Source of the DNA: Fidelibacterota bacterium
GTDB lineage: Bacteria; Fidelibacterota; UBA8477; JABMPR01
Assembly: GCA_030596225.1 (NCBI GenBank)
Contig: JAUVKO010000006.1
Coordinates: 1-21,679 of the forward strand
Direction of reading: 5' to 3'
DNA length: 21,679 nucleotides
A program made the position numbers and the translations under genes. The notes beneath the pieces were generated by a model, which worked only from the letters and a program-made list of their open reading frames with translations, did not search any database and was not told the origin of the DNA. Below are positions 8,601 to 15,050 of this stretch, one piece after another. Numbering within the stretch: the first letter of the stretch is position 1; every line of letters begins with the position of its first letter.

Positions 8601-8752
8601 CTGATCAGAATAACAGTTATTGGGGAACCGGTTTTGGAATGCGTATGAATCTGGGGATATTTATTTTGCGCTATGATATGGCTTTTGATATGTCTGAATC
8701 AGCTCTCTGGGATAATCGCCAGCACCTATGGTCCTTAGGTCTGGATTTCTAA
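5630..8752 (+). CDS. Peptidase MA-like / PD40 beta-propeller / outer-membrane barrel fusion protein
   Basis: The 1040-residue exported protein starts with a signal peptide (IVLATLIFLVFLVNPLEA, about residues 10-27). An N-terminal gluzincin-type metallopeptidase domain follows, with HELTH at 140-144 and a probable third zinc ligand, Glu174, in WLSEGYAEY. Residues about 300-585 hold TolB/PD40-type propeller blades (SPNGGKVAFLSDRSG, WSPDGQHIAFSG, WSPDGSELAFVSDRG). From about 665 on there are alternating aromatic beta-strands and a terminal phenylalanine (SLGLDF), as expected for an outer-membrane barrel of the surface-antigen/BamA-like kind. The ATG at 5630 is chosen because the signal peptide begins there; an in-frame TTG at 5594 is unlikely, and AAGGAG at 5604-5609 is 20 nt away. 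The substrate is unknown; a role in envelope protein processing or secretion is inference. Its stop overlaps the next gene's ATG. Confidence 0.85.
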   Translation: MNKLSTLHRIVLATLIFLVFLVNPLEAKYGKNKVQYRGLDWSFIQTPHFDIYFYEGGEPIAYYAADIAEKSYDQISYQLDWRLSKRVSILVYNSHNDFQQTNVTLSYLQEGIGGFTELFKNRVVLPFEGSYEQFRHVLHHELTHAIVNDLIFGGNVQSIVSGKMRVNIPLWLSEGYAEYSSLDWDSRADMIIRDAAINGSLPPVQYLSYYMAYKGGQSVVRYISETFGVERIGEIFHDTRHFKDVPKAIEHTLHLDLETLTEKWHFSVRKDYWPDIEGRSNLDDLGQRLTDHNEIQNYFNVSPAISPNGGKVAFLSDRSGYADIYVMSSDDGQELKKIISGQRTANLEELKWLSPGLSWAPDNRHLVFAAKSGNEDALVFYDTEKNTKHTRKLGLDGIFTAAWSPDGQHIAFSGLKDGASDLFLYSIKSKKVTQLTYDLFSDTRPTWSPDGSELAFVSDRGEQLLTGVVSPRSPQARELLKKHDFRSTDIYTFNLETSQIKRITSSPGSEDSPSYANTSPKLAYTSDRSGIWNIYFYDLETEQEASVTDIMTGIFQISWSKDDSRLVFAGYEKGGWDIFTINNPLEKRELGFLPPLSNFLKRQNLQLDLSYSDSLPEVEKHEVNPFKEHVFAYDKQFNEANSGNTPEPVVVSNMDSTGAYEINKYKTRFTVDLVDAQAGYSNFFGVQGNALMIFSDIMGDHQIQFGFELYRNLDNSDLLLGYDYLPMRSNLHVMLYNFPDDYISVSPDYYLTLWNFRKYGSVFGVDYPFSKYSRLESSVNWLNIHQRVTKMDMIGIENDQTASKNASYLLPEIKYSFDNVLYGSLYPVSGWLLETGIRFSPDMPNSSRQFVTFRTDLRRYFKFAREYSVALRASAASSHGKQPECFMAGGIANWLNYRLDNSYIDLLSDYEDLYFSEYVLPIRGAPYFGYTGNHYTAINAEFRFPFIEYLSVKWPISMVIGNVRGEIFSDWVKTWDAEQISGRSFSDALFADQNNSYWGTGFGMRMNLGIFILRYDMAFDMSESALWDNRQHLWSLGLDF

Positions 8753-9525
8753 TGCTGACATTGATCAGACTATTAGGTCGCAAAACTATTGGTTTGGTAA
8801 CTAATATTGGGGAAATATTTATCCTACTCGGGAAGGCACTGAAATTCGTCAGGTATTTTCATAAGGATCGTGTTTTATACAACGAACAACTCTATCGTCT
8901 TGGTGTAACGGCAATTCCGCTGGTAAGTGTGATCGCAGTATTTGCCGGTGCTGTAGCAGGATGGCAGGGTGCTTATCAGTTGGAAGACACACTGCCCCCG
9001 ATGTTTTTTGGGCAAATTGTAGCCATTGGGATCCTTTCCGAGATGGGTCCGGTACTCACTGCCCTGGTTCTGGCTGGTAGAAATGGGTCTTCAATTGGTG
9101 CTGAGATCGCTACCATGAAAGTGACTGAACAGATTGATGCCCTGGAAGTCATGGCGATTAACCCCATCCGTCATCTAGTTGCGCCTCGTGTGGTTGCTAT
9201 GATCGTGATGCTACCTCTATTAGTGGTTATTGCTGATATCATTGCTCTTTTTACTGCGGCTATCATTGGAGATATATTCTTCAATATCAGTGTAAGGATG
9301 TTTTTTAATTCATTCCAATCAGTCTTTATTTTTACAGAGGATGTCCTGCCAAGTATGCTGAAAGCACTTACTTTTGGAATTTCAATCGGTTTGATCAGTT
9401 GCTGGGTAGGACTAAAGGCAAAACGAGGGGCGACCGGGGTAGGTCGGGCAGCTATCCATGCTTTTGTTTTCTCAGCGACCATTATTCTGGTGAATGATTA
9501 CATAGTGGCGACCCTCGTTTTTTAA
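8752..9525 (+). CDS. mlaE: MlaE-family ABC transporter permease
   Basis: MlaE/YrbE permeases form the inner-membrane channel of ABC systems that move phospholipids or other hydrophobic molecules between inner and outer membrane. The 257-residue protein carries the family core SEMGPVLTALVLAGRNG at 96-112, then IGAEIATMKVTEQIDALEVM at about 115-134 (the EQIDAL element contacts the ATPase), and hydrophobic helices at about 52-70, 88-108, 146-172, 205-220 and 238-255. The ATG overlaps the upstream TAA (TAATG), so translation is coupled to the barrel protein; this also decides the start over an ATG-less extension to 8728. No MlaF ATPase or MlaD substrate-binding gene follows; radA comes next. The ATPase and MCE-domain partners must be elsewhere. 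Confidence 0.9.
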   Translation: MLTLIRLLGRKTIGLVTNIGEIFILLGKALKFVRYFHKDRVLYNEQLYRLGVTAIPLVSVIAVFAGAVAGWQGAYQLEDTLPPMFFGQIVAIGILSEMGPVLTALVLAGRNGSSIGAEIATMKVTEQIDALEVMAINPIRHLVAPRVVAMIVMLPLLVVIADIIALFTAAIIGDIFFNISVRMFFNSFQSVFIFTEDVLPSMLKALTFGISIGLISCWVGLKAKRGATGVGRAAIHAFVFSATIILVNDYIVATLVF

Positions 9526-9547
9526 AGAAAGTTAACGTTAAAAGTAT

Positions 9548-10894
9548 ATGGCAAAAAGTAAGACCGTTTACGTCTGTGATGAATGTGGTGCTGAACATCC
9601 TAAATGGGTAGGACGCTGTAATAGTTGCGGGACCTGGGAAAGTGTTAGGGAATTCAAACAATCCCCTCTAAAAGTGAATCCTGGTGGTCCGCGTTCTGAA
9701 TTAAAACCTTTGAATAAGATCACGCGGGATAGTGAGAGTCGTATTCGAACCTCGCAGTCGGAATTTGATGCTGTGGTTGGAGGGGGACTGGTCAAAGGCA
9801 GTATCATTCTATTTGGCGGACAGCCGGGAATCGGAAAATCAACCTTACTGCTGCAACTGAGTGGACTCATGGCTGAAGCTAACCACCCGGTCCTGTATTT
9901 TTCAGGAGAGGAAAGCGGGGAACAGTTAGCTATGCGGGCTGATCGCCTGGGTGTGAAGGCCGACAAACTTATGTTTGCCAATGAATCTGTAGTGGAAAAT
10001 ATCACCCGCAGTATTCACGAACTGAAGCCCACAGTGGTCATTGTGGATTCTATCCAAACCGCCTATTCTGAGAATGGTGAAAATCTACCCGGGAGCATTA
10101 GTCAGGTACGGGAAAGTGCTGCCCATCTGCTCAGAGTTGCCAAAGAGATGAATGTGTGTATCATTCTTGTTGGTCATATCACGAAGGATGGGTATCTCGC
10201 CGGTCCAAAGATGCTTGAGCACTTGGTTGACACCGTCCTGTATCTGGAAGGGGATCGTCAATCGCAGGTTCGTCTTCTCAGGGCGGCAAAGAACCGATTT
10301 GGCTCGACCAGTGAACTGGGTGTCTATGAGATGATGCGAGAGGGGCTTATCCCTGTGGAGAACCCCGCCAAACTATTCCTTTCGCAGAGGCATAGTGATG
10401 TAAGTGGAACAGTTGTAGTAACCAGTCAGGAGGGGAGCCGTACTTTCTTCCTGGAAGTACAGGCACTGGTGGCGGGAGCTTCGTATGGAAATCCTCAGCG
10501 CAATGTTACCGGTTTCGATCTTAGACGTTTGCAGATGCTGTTAGCAGTTCTTGAACGCCGGGCTGGATTTCAGTTAGGTACTCAGGACGTTTTTGTTAAT
10601 GTTGTTAGTGGTTTGAAAATTGCAGAACCGGCAGCAGATCTGGGAGTAGCCATTGCGATTATTTCCAGTTTGAAAGATCGGGTTGTGGATGCCGGAGCCT
10701 TGATCATTGGAGAAGTTGGCCTGGGAGGAGAAGTTCGTAATGTGGGACAGATTCGACGCCGGGTTGAAGAGGCTCAAAAACTAGGATTTAATCATATAAT
10801 TCTTCCCTATGGTGAGCATAAGAATTTGAAAGATTTGAATTTAACAATAACTCCGGTTCGCAGTGTCGCAGAAGCTGTAGATATTGTTTTTTAA
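9548..10894 (+). CDS. radA: DNA repair protein RadA
   Basis: RadA (Sms) is a hexameric DnaB-like helicase/ATPase that promotes branch migration during RecA-dependent recombination and repair. All family parts are present in 448 residues: an N-terminal zinc finger (Cys10, Cys13, Cys24, Cys27), Walker A GGQPGIGKST at 90-99, Walker B VVIVDSIQ at 163-170, the RadA-specific KNRFG at 248-252, and a C-terminal Lon-protease-like domain (about 285-448) used for oligomer formation. Length is normal. It starts 22 bp after mlaE, with only a weak ribosome site (AAAG), and is probably the last gene of that transcript. Nothing looks damaged. Confidence 0.97.
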   Translation: MAKSKTVYVCDECGAEHPKWVGRCNSCGTWESVREFKQSPLKVNPGGPRSELKPLNKITRDSESRIRTSQSEFDAVVGGGLVKGSIILFGGQPGIGKSTLLLQLSGLMAEANHPVLYFSGEESGEQLAMRADRLGVKADKLMFANESVVENITRSIHELKPTVVIVDSIQTAYSENGENLPGSISQVRESAAHLLRVAKEMNVCIILVGHITKDGYLAGPKMLEHLVDTVLYLEGDRQSQVRLLRAAKNRFGSTSELGVYEMMREGLIPVENPAKLFLSQRHSDVSGTVVVTSQEGSRTFFLEVQALVAGASYGNPQRNVTGFDLRRLQMLLAVLERRAGFQLGTQDVFVNVVSGLKIAEPAADLGVAIAIISSLKDRVVDAGALIIGEVGLGGEVRNVGQIRRRVEEAQKLGFNHIILPYGEHKNLKDLNLTITPVRSVAEAVDIVF

Positions 10895-10912
10895 AGACAG
10901 AAGACAGTGTCT

Positions 10913-10956
10913 CGTCATACTGAGCACTTCGCACCTCGACTCCGCTCGGCATGACG
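10913..10956. repeat. REP-like inverted repeat, family member 1
   Basis: CGTCATACTGAGC at 10913-10925 and GCTCGGCATGACG at 10944-10956 are 13-bp arms with two mismatches, able to form a hairpin 18 bp after the radA stop. The right arm plus its inner flank (10934-10956) reappears in opposite orientation at 21477-21499 with one mismatch in 23 bases, core GAGCGGAGTCGAGG. No T-run follows, so it is not a classic terminator. Confidence 0.7.
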
Positions 10957-11063
10957 TTCAGTATAAACTCCGTCGAAGTATATAGATCAATGGTGGGAAT
11001 TGACAAAAAAAAGACAGGGTGATAGGAATGATGGCTATTGTAAACATAAGAGCTTACAATATT

Positions 11064-11196
11064 AACTCTGCGTTTCCGGGCTCTCTGCGAGTGGATATGA
11101 AGATAGAAAACAGGTGTAAAGCGTAGGTGACCTTTGACTTTCAGACTTTTGACCGTAGACAATAATAACTCTTTGCGTCCTTTGTGAGCTTTGCGG
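11064..11196. repeat. Degenerate short-unit repeat relics
   Basis: CTCTGCG occurs at 11066-11072 and 11083-11089, and CTTTGCG at 11171-11177 and 11189-11195 with a related CCTTTGTGAG between. Such CTCTGCG/CTTTGCGG strings are familiar intergenic debris in environmental genomes. Between them lies a TTTGAC-rich stretch. Function, if any, is unknown. Confidence 0.35.
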
Positions 11197-11225
11197 TAAA
11201 TAAATAAAGTAATTATACGGTAAAA

Positions 11226-12368
11226 ATGCAAATAGATGCCTTAATAACTTGCCCTCATTCGAAAGCCAGGGCCGGTGAGATACATACTGATCATGGATCC
11301 ATCAAAACCCCTGTGTTTATGCCGGTTGGGACTGCCGGTTCGGTAAAGTCACTTTCACCGGATGATCTCATAGAAACTGGATCACAGATCATTTTGGGAA
11401 ATACTTATCATCTTCTATTGCGACCGGGAATGGAAATTATTCAATCTGCCGGCGGTTTACATAAGTTTATGAGTTGGCAGGGTCCGATTCTTACAGATAG
11501 CGGTGGTTATCAGGTCTTTTCTCTGGGACAGATGAACAAAATCAGCGAGAATGGCGTCATTTTTCAATCTCGTTTGGATGGCTCGAGGCACACTTTAAGT
11601 CCAGAGATCAGCATGGATATTCAAAGGAGTCTCGGATCTGATATTGTTATGGCTTTTGATGAATGCACCTCTTACCCGTCGATGCAGCAGGTGGCCCAGA
11701 CATCCATGGAATTGACTCATCGCTGGGAGCAGCGCAGTCTGAAGCATTTTCGCTCAATCGAGCCCCTTTTTGGTCATGCTCAACAGCTCTTTGGCATTGT
11801 ACAAGGGAGTGTTTATCCAGAATTACGGAAAACGAGTGCTCAAACATTGGTTGAAATGGGCTTTGATGGGTATGCGATTGGTGGACTCAGTGTGGGTGAG
11901 CCCAAGGAAGATATGATGGCCATGACGGATGTGGTGACAGATGTTCTGCCTCAGGATCAACCGCGCTATTTAATGGGTGTTGGAAAGCCGGAGGATCTGG
12001 TCCGGGCTGTAGCACTTGGTGTTGACATGTTTGATTGTGTTCTCCCAACCAGAAATGCCCGACACGGAATCATGTTCACCTGGGATGGACCCGTGTCTGT
12101 CAAGGCTGCCAGAGAGAAAGATGTGCATGAGCCTTTAGATGCAGACTGTGAATGCTATACCTGCCGTAATTTCAGTCGAGCCTATTTAAGACACCTTTTT
12201 AAGGCCAATGAACTATTAGTATATCGTCTGGCCAGTATCCACAACATCCACTTTTATCATGCTCTTATGTCAAGAATGCAAGAAGCCATTCAGGGCAAAA
12301 GATTTCTGCAGTTTCAGACTGATTTTTTCTCTAAGTATAATATCAAGCGAGCTGGAGGAGCATCTTAA
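11226..12368 (+). CDS. tgt: tRNA-guanine transglycosylase (queuine tRNA-ribosyltransferase)
   Basis: Tgt swaps guanine 34 for preQ1 in tRNAs with GUN anticodons, the key step of queuosine biosynthesis. The 380-residue protein has TDSGGYQVFSL at 90-100 with the general acid Asp91, GIVQGS at 190-195, GYAIGGLSVGE at 215-225, and MFDCVLPTRNAR at 268-279 with the nucleophile Asp270. The zinc site is C308-x-C310-xx-C313 with His339 (SIHN). This is the bacterial type at its usual length. The ATG follows a weak AAAA-rich leader. It is first in a three-gene run; sfsA begins within 2-8 bp of its stop. No other queuosine genes (queA, queC-F) are in the window. Confidence 0.97.
   Translation: MQIDALITCPHSKARAGEIHTDHGSIKTPVFMPVGTAGSVKSLSPDDLIETGSQIILGNTYHLLLRPGMEIIQSAGGLHKFMSWQGPILTDSGGYQVFSLGQMNKISENGVIFQSRLDGSRHTLSPEISMDIQRSLGSDIVMAFDECTSYPSMQQVAQTSMELTHRWEQRSLKHFRSIEPLFGHAQQLFGIVQGSVYPELRKTSAQTLVEMGFDGYAIGGLSVGEPKEDMMAMTDVVTDVLPQDQPRYLMGVGKPEDLVRAVALGVDMFDCVLPTRNARHGIMFTWDGPVSVKAAREKDVHEPLDADCECYTCRNFSRAYLRHLFKANELLVYRLASIHNIHFYHALMSRMQEAIQGKRFLQFQTDFFSKYNIKRAGGAS
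12354..12360 (+). promoter_or_regulatory. Shine-Dalgarno site that decides the sfsA start
   Basis: GGAGGAG lies inside the end of tgt, 9 nt before the GTG at 12370. This favours the GTG start; the ATG at 12376 has only the weaker AAGG at 12367-12370. Confidence 0.55.
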
Positions 12369-12369
12369 G

Positions 12370-13080
12370 GTGAAAATGTCTCTTCCCACCGGCTTGATTG
12401 AAGCAGAATTCATTGCGCGACCCAATCGCTTCCTTTCTAAGGTGAAGATCAATGGTGAGATCCATGATTCACATGTACCAGACCCAGGTCGCTTAAAAGA
12501 ATTGCTGTTTCCTGGAGCCAGAGTTCTGGTAGAACCAAAATCCGGTGTTGAGCGGAAAACCAAATATGCTACTGTCATGGTCTATTCCGGAGATGAACTG
12601 ATCTCTATCAATTCACAACTGCCTAATCGATTTGTACGATTTTGTCTCGATGCCCAATTGATTCCGGAGTTATCCACCTGGCAGGTGAAGAAGCAGGAAT
12701 ACACATTGGGAAACTCCAGGTTTGATTTCTTACTGGAAAAGGATGGTCGGGAAAAATTATTGGAAGTTAAATCGGTAACTCTGGTAGAAGATGGAATTGC
12801 GCGGTTCCCGGATGCTGTGACCAGCAGAGGCACCCGTCATGTCCGCCATCTTGCCGGTTCCATTACAGCTGATCGATCAGCTGCAGTGCTATTTATTGTA
12901 CAGCGTTCAGATGCAATCGGATTTGAGCCACACTGGGGAAGGGATCCGGAATTTGCCACTGCCTTAAAAAAGGCTGTGGAACAAGGATTGGAGTTAATGA
13001 TTTATACTACTTATATTAAACCGGATACGATGAATTTGGGAACTTCAATTCCCTATAATCTGGAAAGTGCAAATGGGTAG
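12370..13080 (+). CDS. sfsA: DNA/RNA nuclease SfsA (sugar fermentation stimulation protein homolog)
   Basis: SfsA was named from E. coli sugar-fermentation phenotypes; structurally it pairs an OB-like N-terminal domain with a PD-(D/E)xK nuclease-like fold. This 236-residue copy has the family's conserved opening RPNRFLSKV (18-26), HVPDPGRLKELL (35-46), the nuclease-like RFDFLLE (118-123, Asp119) and LEVKSVTL (131-138, Glu132 and Lys134), then FPDAVTSRGTRHVRHL (146-161). Length is normal and the active-site residues are present. The start is GTG at 12370 or ATG at 12376. It follows tgt by 1 bp and overlaps the next lipoprotein gene by 8 bp. Its cellular job is poorly settled in any organism. 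Confidence 0.93.
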   Translation: MKMSLPTGLIEAEFIARPNRFLSKVKINGEIHDSHVPDPGRLKELLFPGARVLVEPKSGVERKTKYATVMVYSGDELISINSQLPNRFVRFCLDAQLIPELSTWQVKKQEYTLGNSRFDFLLEKDGREKLLEVKSVTLVEDGIARFPDAVTSRGTRHVRHLAGSITADRSAAVLFIVQRSDAIGFEPHWGRDPEFATALKKAVEQGLELMIYTTYIKPDTMNLGTSIPYNLESANG

Positions 13081-14734
13081 ATTAACGATATCGTCCAGCC
13101 TTGCTTTGGTATTATTGGTCATGCTCTGGGCTTGTGCCAATGAGCGGGCAATTACCGGTGGAGCTGTGGATAAACAAGCTCCCCAGATCAGCTATAGCAC
13201 ACCTCAGAATGAATCTGTGAATATTGATACCACAACGGAAATATTTATCAAGTTCAATGAGCAAATGAAGAAGTCTACCTTTGCACCGGCTTTACAGATT
13301 TGGCCTCGCCCGCCAGGCGGTTATGAATTAAAAACGGGTTGGACCTGGCTGAAAGTGAGTTTCAATGAGCCTTTGGAACAAGATGTAACCTATCTGCTTA
13401 CTCTGGATAAAAGTGCTCAGGATCTTAGAGGAAATGGATTGGAATCCACTTATGTTCTGGCTTTTAGTACTGGCAAAGATCTAAACTCTGGTCAGTTGAG
13501 TGGTATAATCCATGGTAGCAGGGATATCAGGAAAAATGGAGATTTGTTACTATACCGTCGATTTGATATGTCTCTTTCTGAATTAAGAAAATTGCCGGCG
13601 GATTACATTTTTCAAACAGATGATAATGGCCGGTTTGAGTTATCCTATCTTGCAGAGCGTTCCTATATGCTATTCTATCATTGGGATCGTAACCAGAATA
13701 AGCTCGTTGATGGAGATGATTATTTTGGTAGACCTGAAAGTGCATCGGTATTGGCCGGGATCGACAGCCTGGAGACAGAGCACAAGATTTGGCCACATCT
13801 GATACCTTTGGATCAGATCAAATTGCTGGATGTTTCTCAATTAGCTGAGCAGTTGATTCAAGTTCGAACTAACCGACCGGTGACAGACGAGGCTTTAGCG
13901 AAACTCGAATTGTATGCAGACAGTATCAGAATTCCAATTCTGGGAGCATCTAAAGCGGATGAAGATGAATACGCTATGTATCTCAATACAGGTATGACCA
14001 TCATGGATGGGGATCAGGTATGGCTGAATAATTTTCAGGACACCAGCGGGTTCATGCACCATTCAGATACTCTTAAATTCATGGTCGAAATTCCTACTGA
14101 CACCTTGACTCTGGAAGCGTTTCAAGTTTGCTGGTCGAATGGTGAGAATAAACTATATCCCGGGGAGGAGTCTAAGATAAGAGTTGGATCAAATTTGCCT
14201 TTGACCTTTATATCAGATAGTGCTTTTCAACTGGTTGACATTGAGGTGGATACCGTCACCATACCTGGTTCATTTTATAAGTTTACATCCATGGAATGGG
14301 AGTTTTTACCTGATACAGTATTAGAAAATGGTCCTAGTTTCCGATGGCAGATCGAGACTCAATTCATCCATTTTCCGTTAAATACCTATAAACCGGATTC
14401 TGTAATGCGTGGGAGTTTATCCACAATAAGTCCTGATTCGTTAGGGAGTTTGCGTGTCATACACATGGGGGCCGAAGTTTTGGAGTGCAATCTCAGATCA
14501 AAAAGTGTTGAGCGCTCTTTTAGCTTAAACCCTGGAACTGCATATCTCGTTGAAAATCTTCCGGCACAGGAATATTCATTGTCTGCCTATGTGGATATGA
14601 ATAGTAATGGTTACTTTAACAGTGGTGGTCTTGATCCGAAAACCGCATCTGAACCATTCTGGATCTATCCCACTGAGATTCGGGTGAGAGCCAGATGGGA
14701 AACAGATCTGGGGATTTGGCAGTTGCAGGAATGA
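13073..14734 (+). CDS. Lipoprotein with N-terminal bacterial Ig-like (Big_5/SbsA-type) domain
   Basis: The 553-residue protein opens with a signal segment (LTISSSLALVLLVMLWA) and a lipobox ending at Cys21 (LWAC), so it should be anchored to a membrane on the periplasmic or outer side. Residues about 34-135 match the Ig-like Big_5 pattern: APQI..STPQNESVNIDTTTEI.IKFNEQM at the start and LRGNGLESTYVLAFSTG at the end. A stretch at about 140-230 (SGIIHG, DNGRFELSYLAERSYMLFYHWD, then D-N-K-V-D-G-DD) resembles a carboxypeptidase-regulatory-like beta fold with an acidic loop. A second such unit lies near the C-terminus (about 480-545, LPAQEYSLSAYVDMNSNG). The middle is unrecognised. The ATG overlaps the end of sfsA by 8 bp, with GGAAAG 5 nt upstream. 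Substrate and partner are unknown; a surface or scaffold role is inference. Confidence 0.82.
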   Translation: MGRLTISSSLALVLLVMLWACANERAITGGAVDKQAPQISYSTPQNESVNIDTTTEIFIKFNEQMKKSTFAPALQIWPRPPGGYELKTGWTWLKVSFNEPLEQDVTYLLTLDKSAQDLRGNGLESTYVLAFSTGKDLNSGQLSGIIHGSRDIRKNGDLLLYRRFDMSLSELRKLPADYIFQTDDNGRFELSYLAERSYMLFYHWDRNQNKLVDGDDYFGRPESASVLAGIDSLETEHKIWPHLIPLDQIKLLDVSQLAEQLIQVRTNRPVTDEALAKLELYADSIRIPILGASKADEDEYAMYLNTGMTIMDGDQVWLNNFQDTSGFMHHSDTLKFMVEIPTDTLTLEAFQVCWSNGENKLYPGEESKIRVGSNLPLTFISDSAFQLVDIEVDTVTIPGSFYKFTSMEWEFLPDTVLENGPSFRWQIETQFIHFPLNTYKPDSVMRGSLSTISPDSLGSLRVIHMGAEVLECNLRSKSVERSFSLNPGTAYLVENLPAQEYSLSAYVDMNSNGYFNSGGLDPKTASEPFWIYPTEIRVRARWETDLGIWQLQE

Positions 14735-14737
14735 TGC

Positions 14738-14880
14738 GTCACCCTGAGGATGAGCAACGCGAGTGGACTCGCCTGCCTTCGCCGAAGGCCCACTACGCCG
14801 AAGTGCTACGTAGGCTGTACGGCTACGCCCGCCTTCCTTAGTACGCAGTACGGCGGACAGGCGCAGGCAGGAAGGGTGAC
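14738..14880. repeat. 143-bp GC-rich nested palindromic repeat
   Basis: The ends are a perfect inverted pair, GTCACCCT at 14738-14745 and AGGGTGAC at 14873-14880. Next inwards, CCTGCC at 14772-14777 pairs with GGCAGG at 14866-14871. Inside are a 7-bp hairpin, GCCTTCG/CGAAGGC with a one-base loop at 14775-14789, a CACT/AGTG stem and the palindrome CTACGTAG. Its base composition is much richer in GC than the surrounding genes. It looks like a compound REP/BIME-type element rather than coding DNA. Confidence 0.65.
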
Positions 14881-14969
14881 AGTGACTGAGTTTAATGAGT
14901 TCTATAAGTTTAGGAGTTAACTGAGTAATTGAGTTTGTCTACTAGAAATGGTCAGGATGCACTTGGAGA

Positions 14970-14989
14970 GACGTAGCCCCGCCTACGTC
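14970..14989. repeat. Small hairpin
   Basis: GACGTAG at 14970-14976 and CTACGTC at 14983-14989 form a perfect 7-bp stem with a CCCCGC loop. A related GCTACGTC follows at 15004-15011. No T-run follows; it probably belongs to the neighbouring repeat family. Confidence 0.5.
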
Positions 14990-15050
14990 GGGATCTTCGA
15001 CATGCTACGTCTGTACTCTGTAAGTTTAAAGAATTTGGGAATATTGAAAT

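Larger units (their letters stand above)
10895..11225. other. 331-bp intergenic region with repeat relics
   Basis: Between radA and tgt there is no supported gene. It contains an inverted repeat (10913-10956), two groups of short degenerate units (CTCTGCG at 11066 and 11083; CTTTGCG at 11171 and 11189), and a TTTGACTTTC-AGACTTTTGACC stretch at about 11132-11153. These look like decayed dispersed repeats. A tgt promoter must lie near the 3' end, but I could not identify it with confidence. A minus-strand open frame covering most of the region has no coding signature. Confidence 0.6.
14735..15050. other. 316-bp intergenic repeat island
   Basis: No gene is supported here. The first half is a GC-rich nested palindromic repeat (14738-14880). 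Then comes an AT-rich, quasi-repetitive stretch built on TGAGTT/GAGTAATTGAG (about 14884-14936), followed by a small hairpin (14970-14989). The last 30 bases are the dapF leader, with no strong ribosome site (weak GGGA at 15037-15040). Confidence 0.65.

Noticed and set aside
8728..8751. Upstream start for mlaE
   Set aside because: The added residues come from the end of the previous gene, and the TAATG junction at 8750-8754 gives a better start.
9568..10005. 145-codon minus-strand frame inside radA (and a similar one of 143 codons inside dapF)
   Set aside because: Both are antisense shadows of genes with complete family motifs on the plus strand.
10913..10956. Rho-independent terminator after radA
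   Set aside because: The hairpin has a long loop, two mismatches and no following T-run; it is better explained as a dispersed repeat.
10788..11231. 147-codon minus-strand open frame between radA and tgt
   Set aside because: It overlaps the end of radA, consists largely of translated repeat relics and has no family resemblance or ribosome site.
12259..12369. 37-codon N-terminal extension of sfsA
   Set aside because: It lies inside tgt in another frame; homology to SfsA begins only after 12370, and a strong GGAGGAG site precedes that start.
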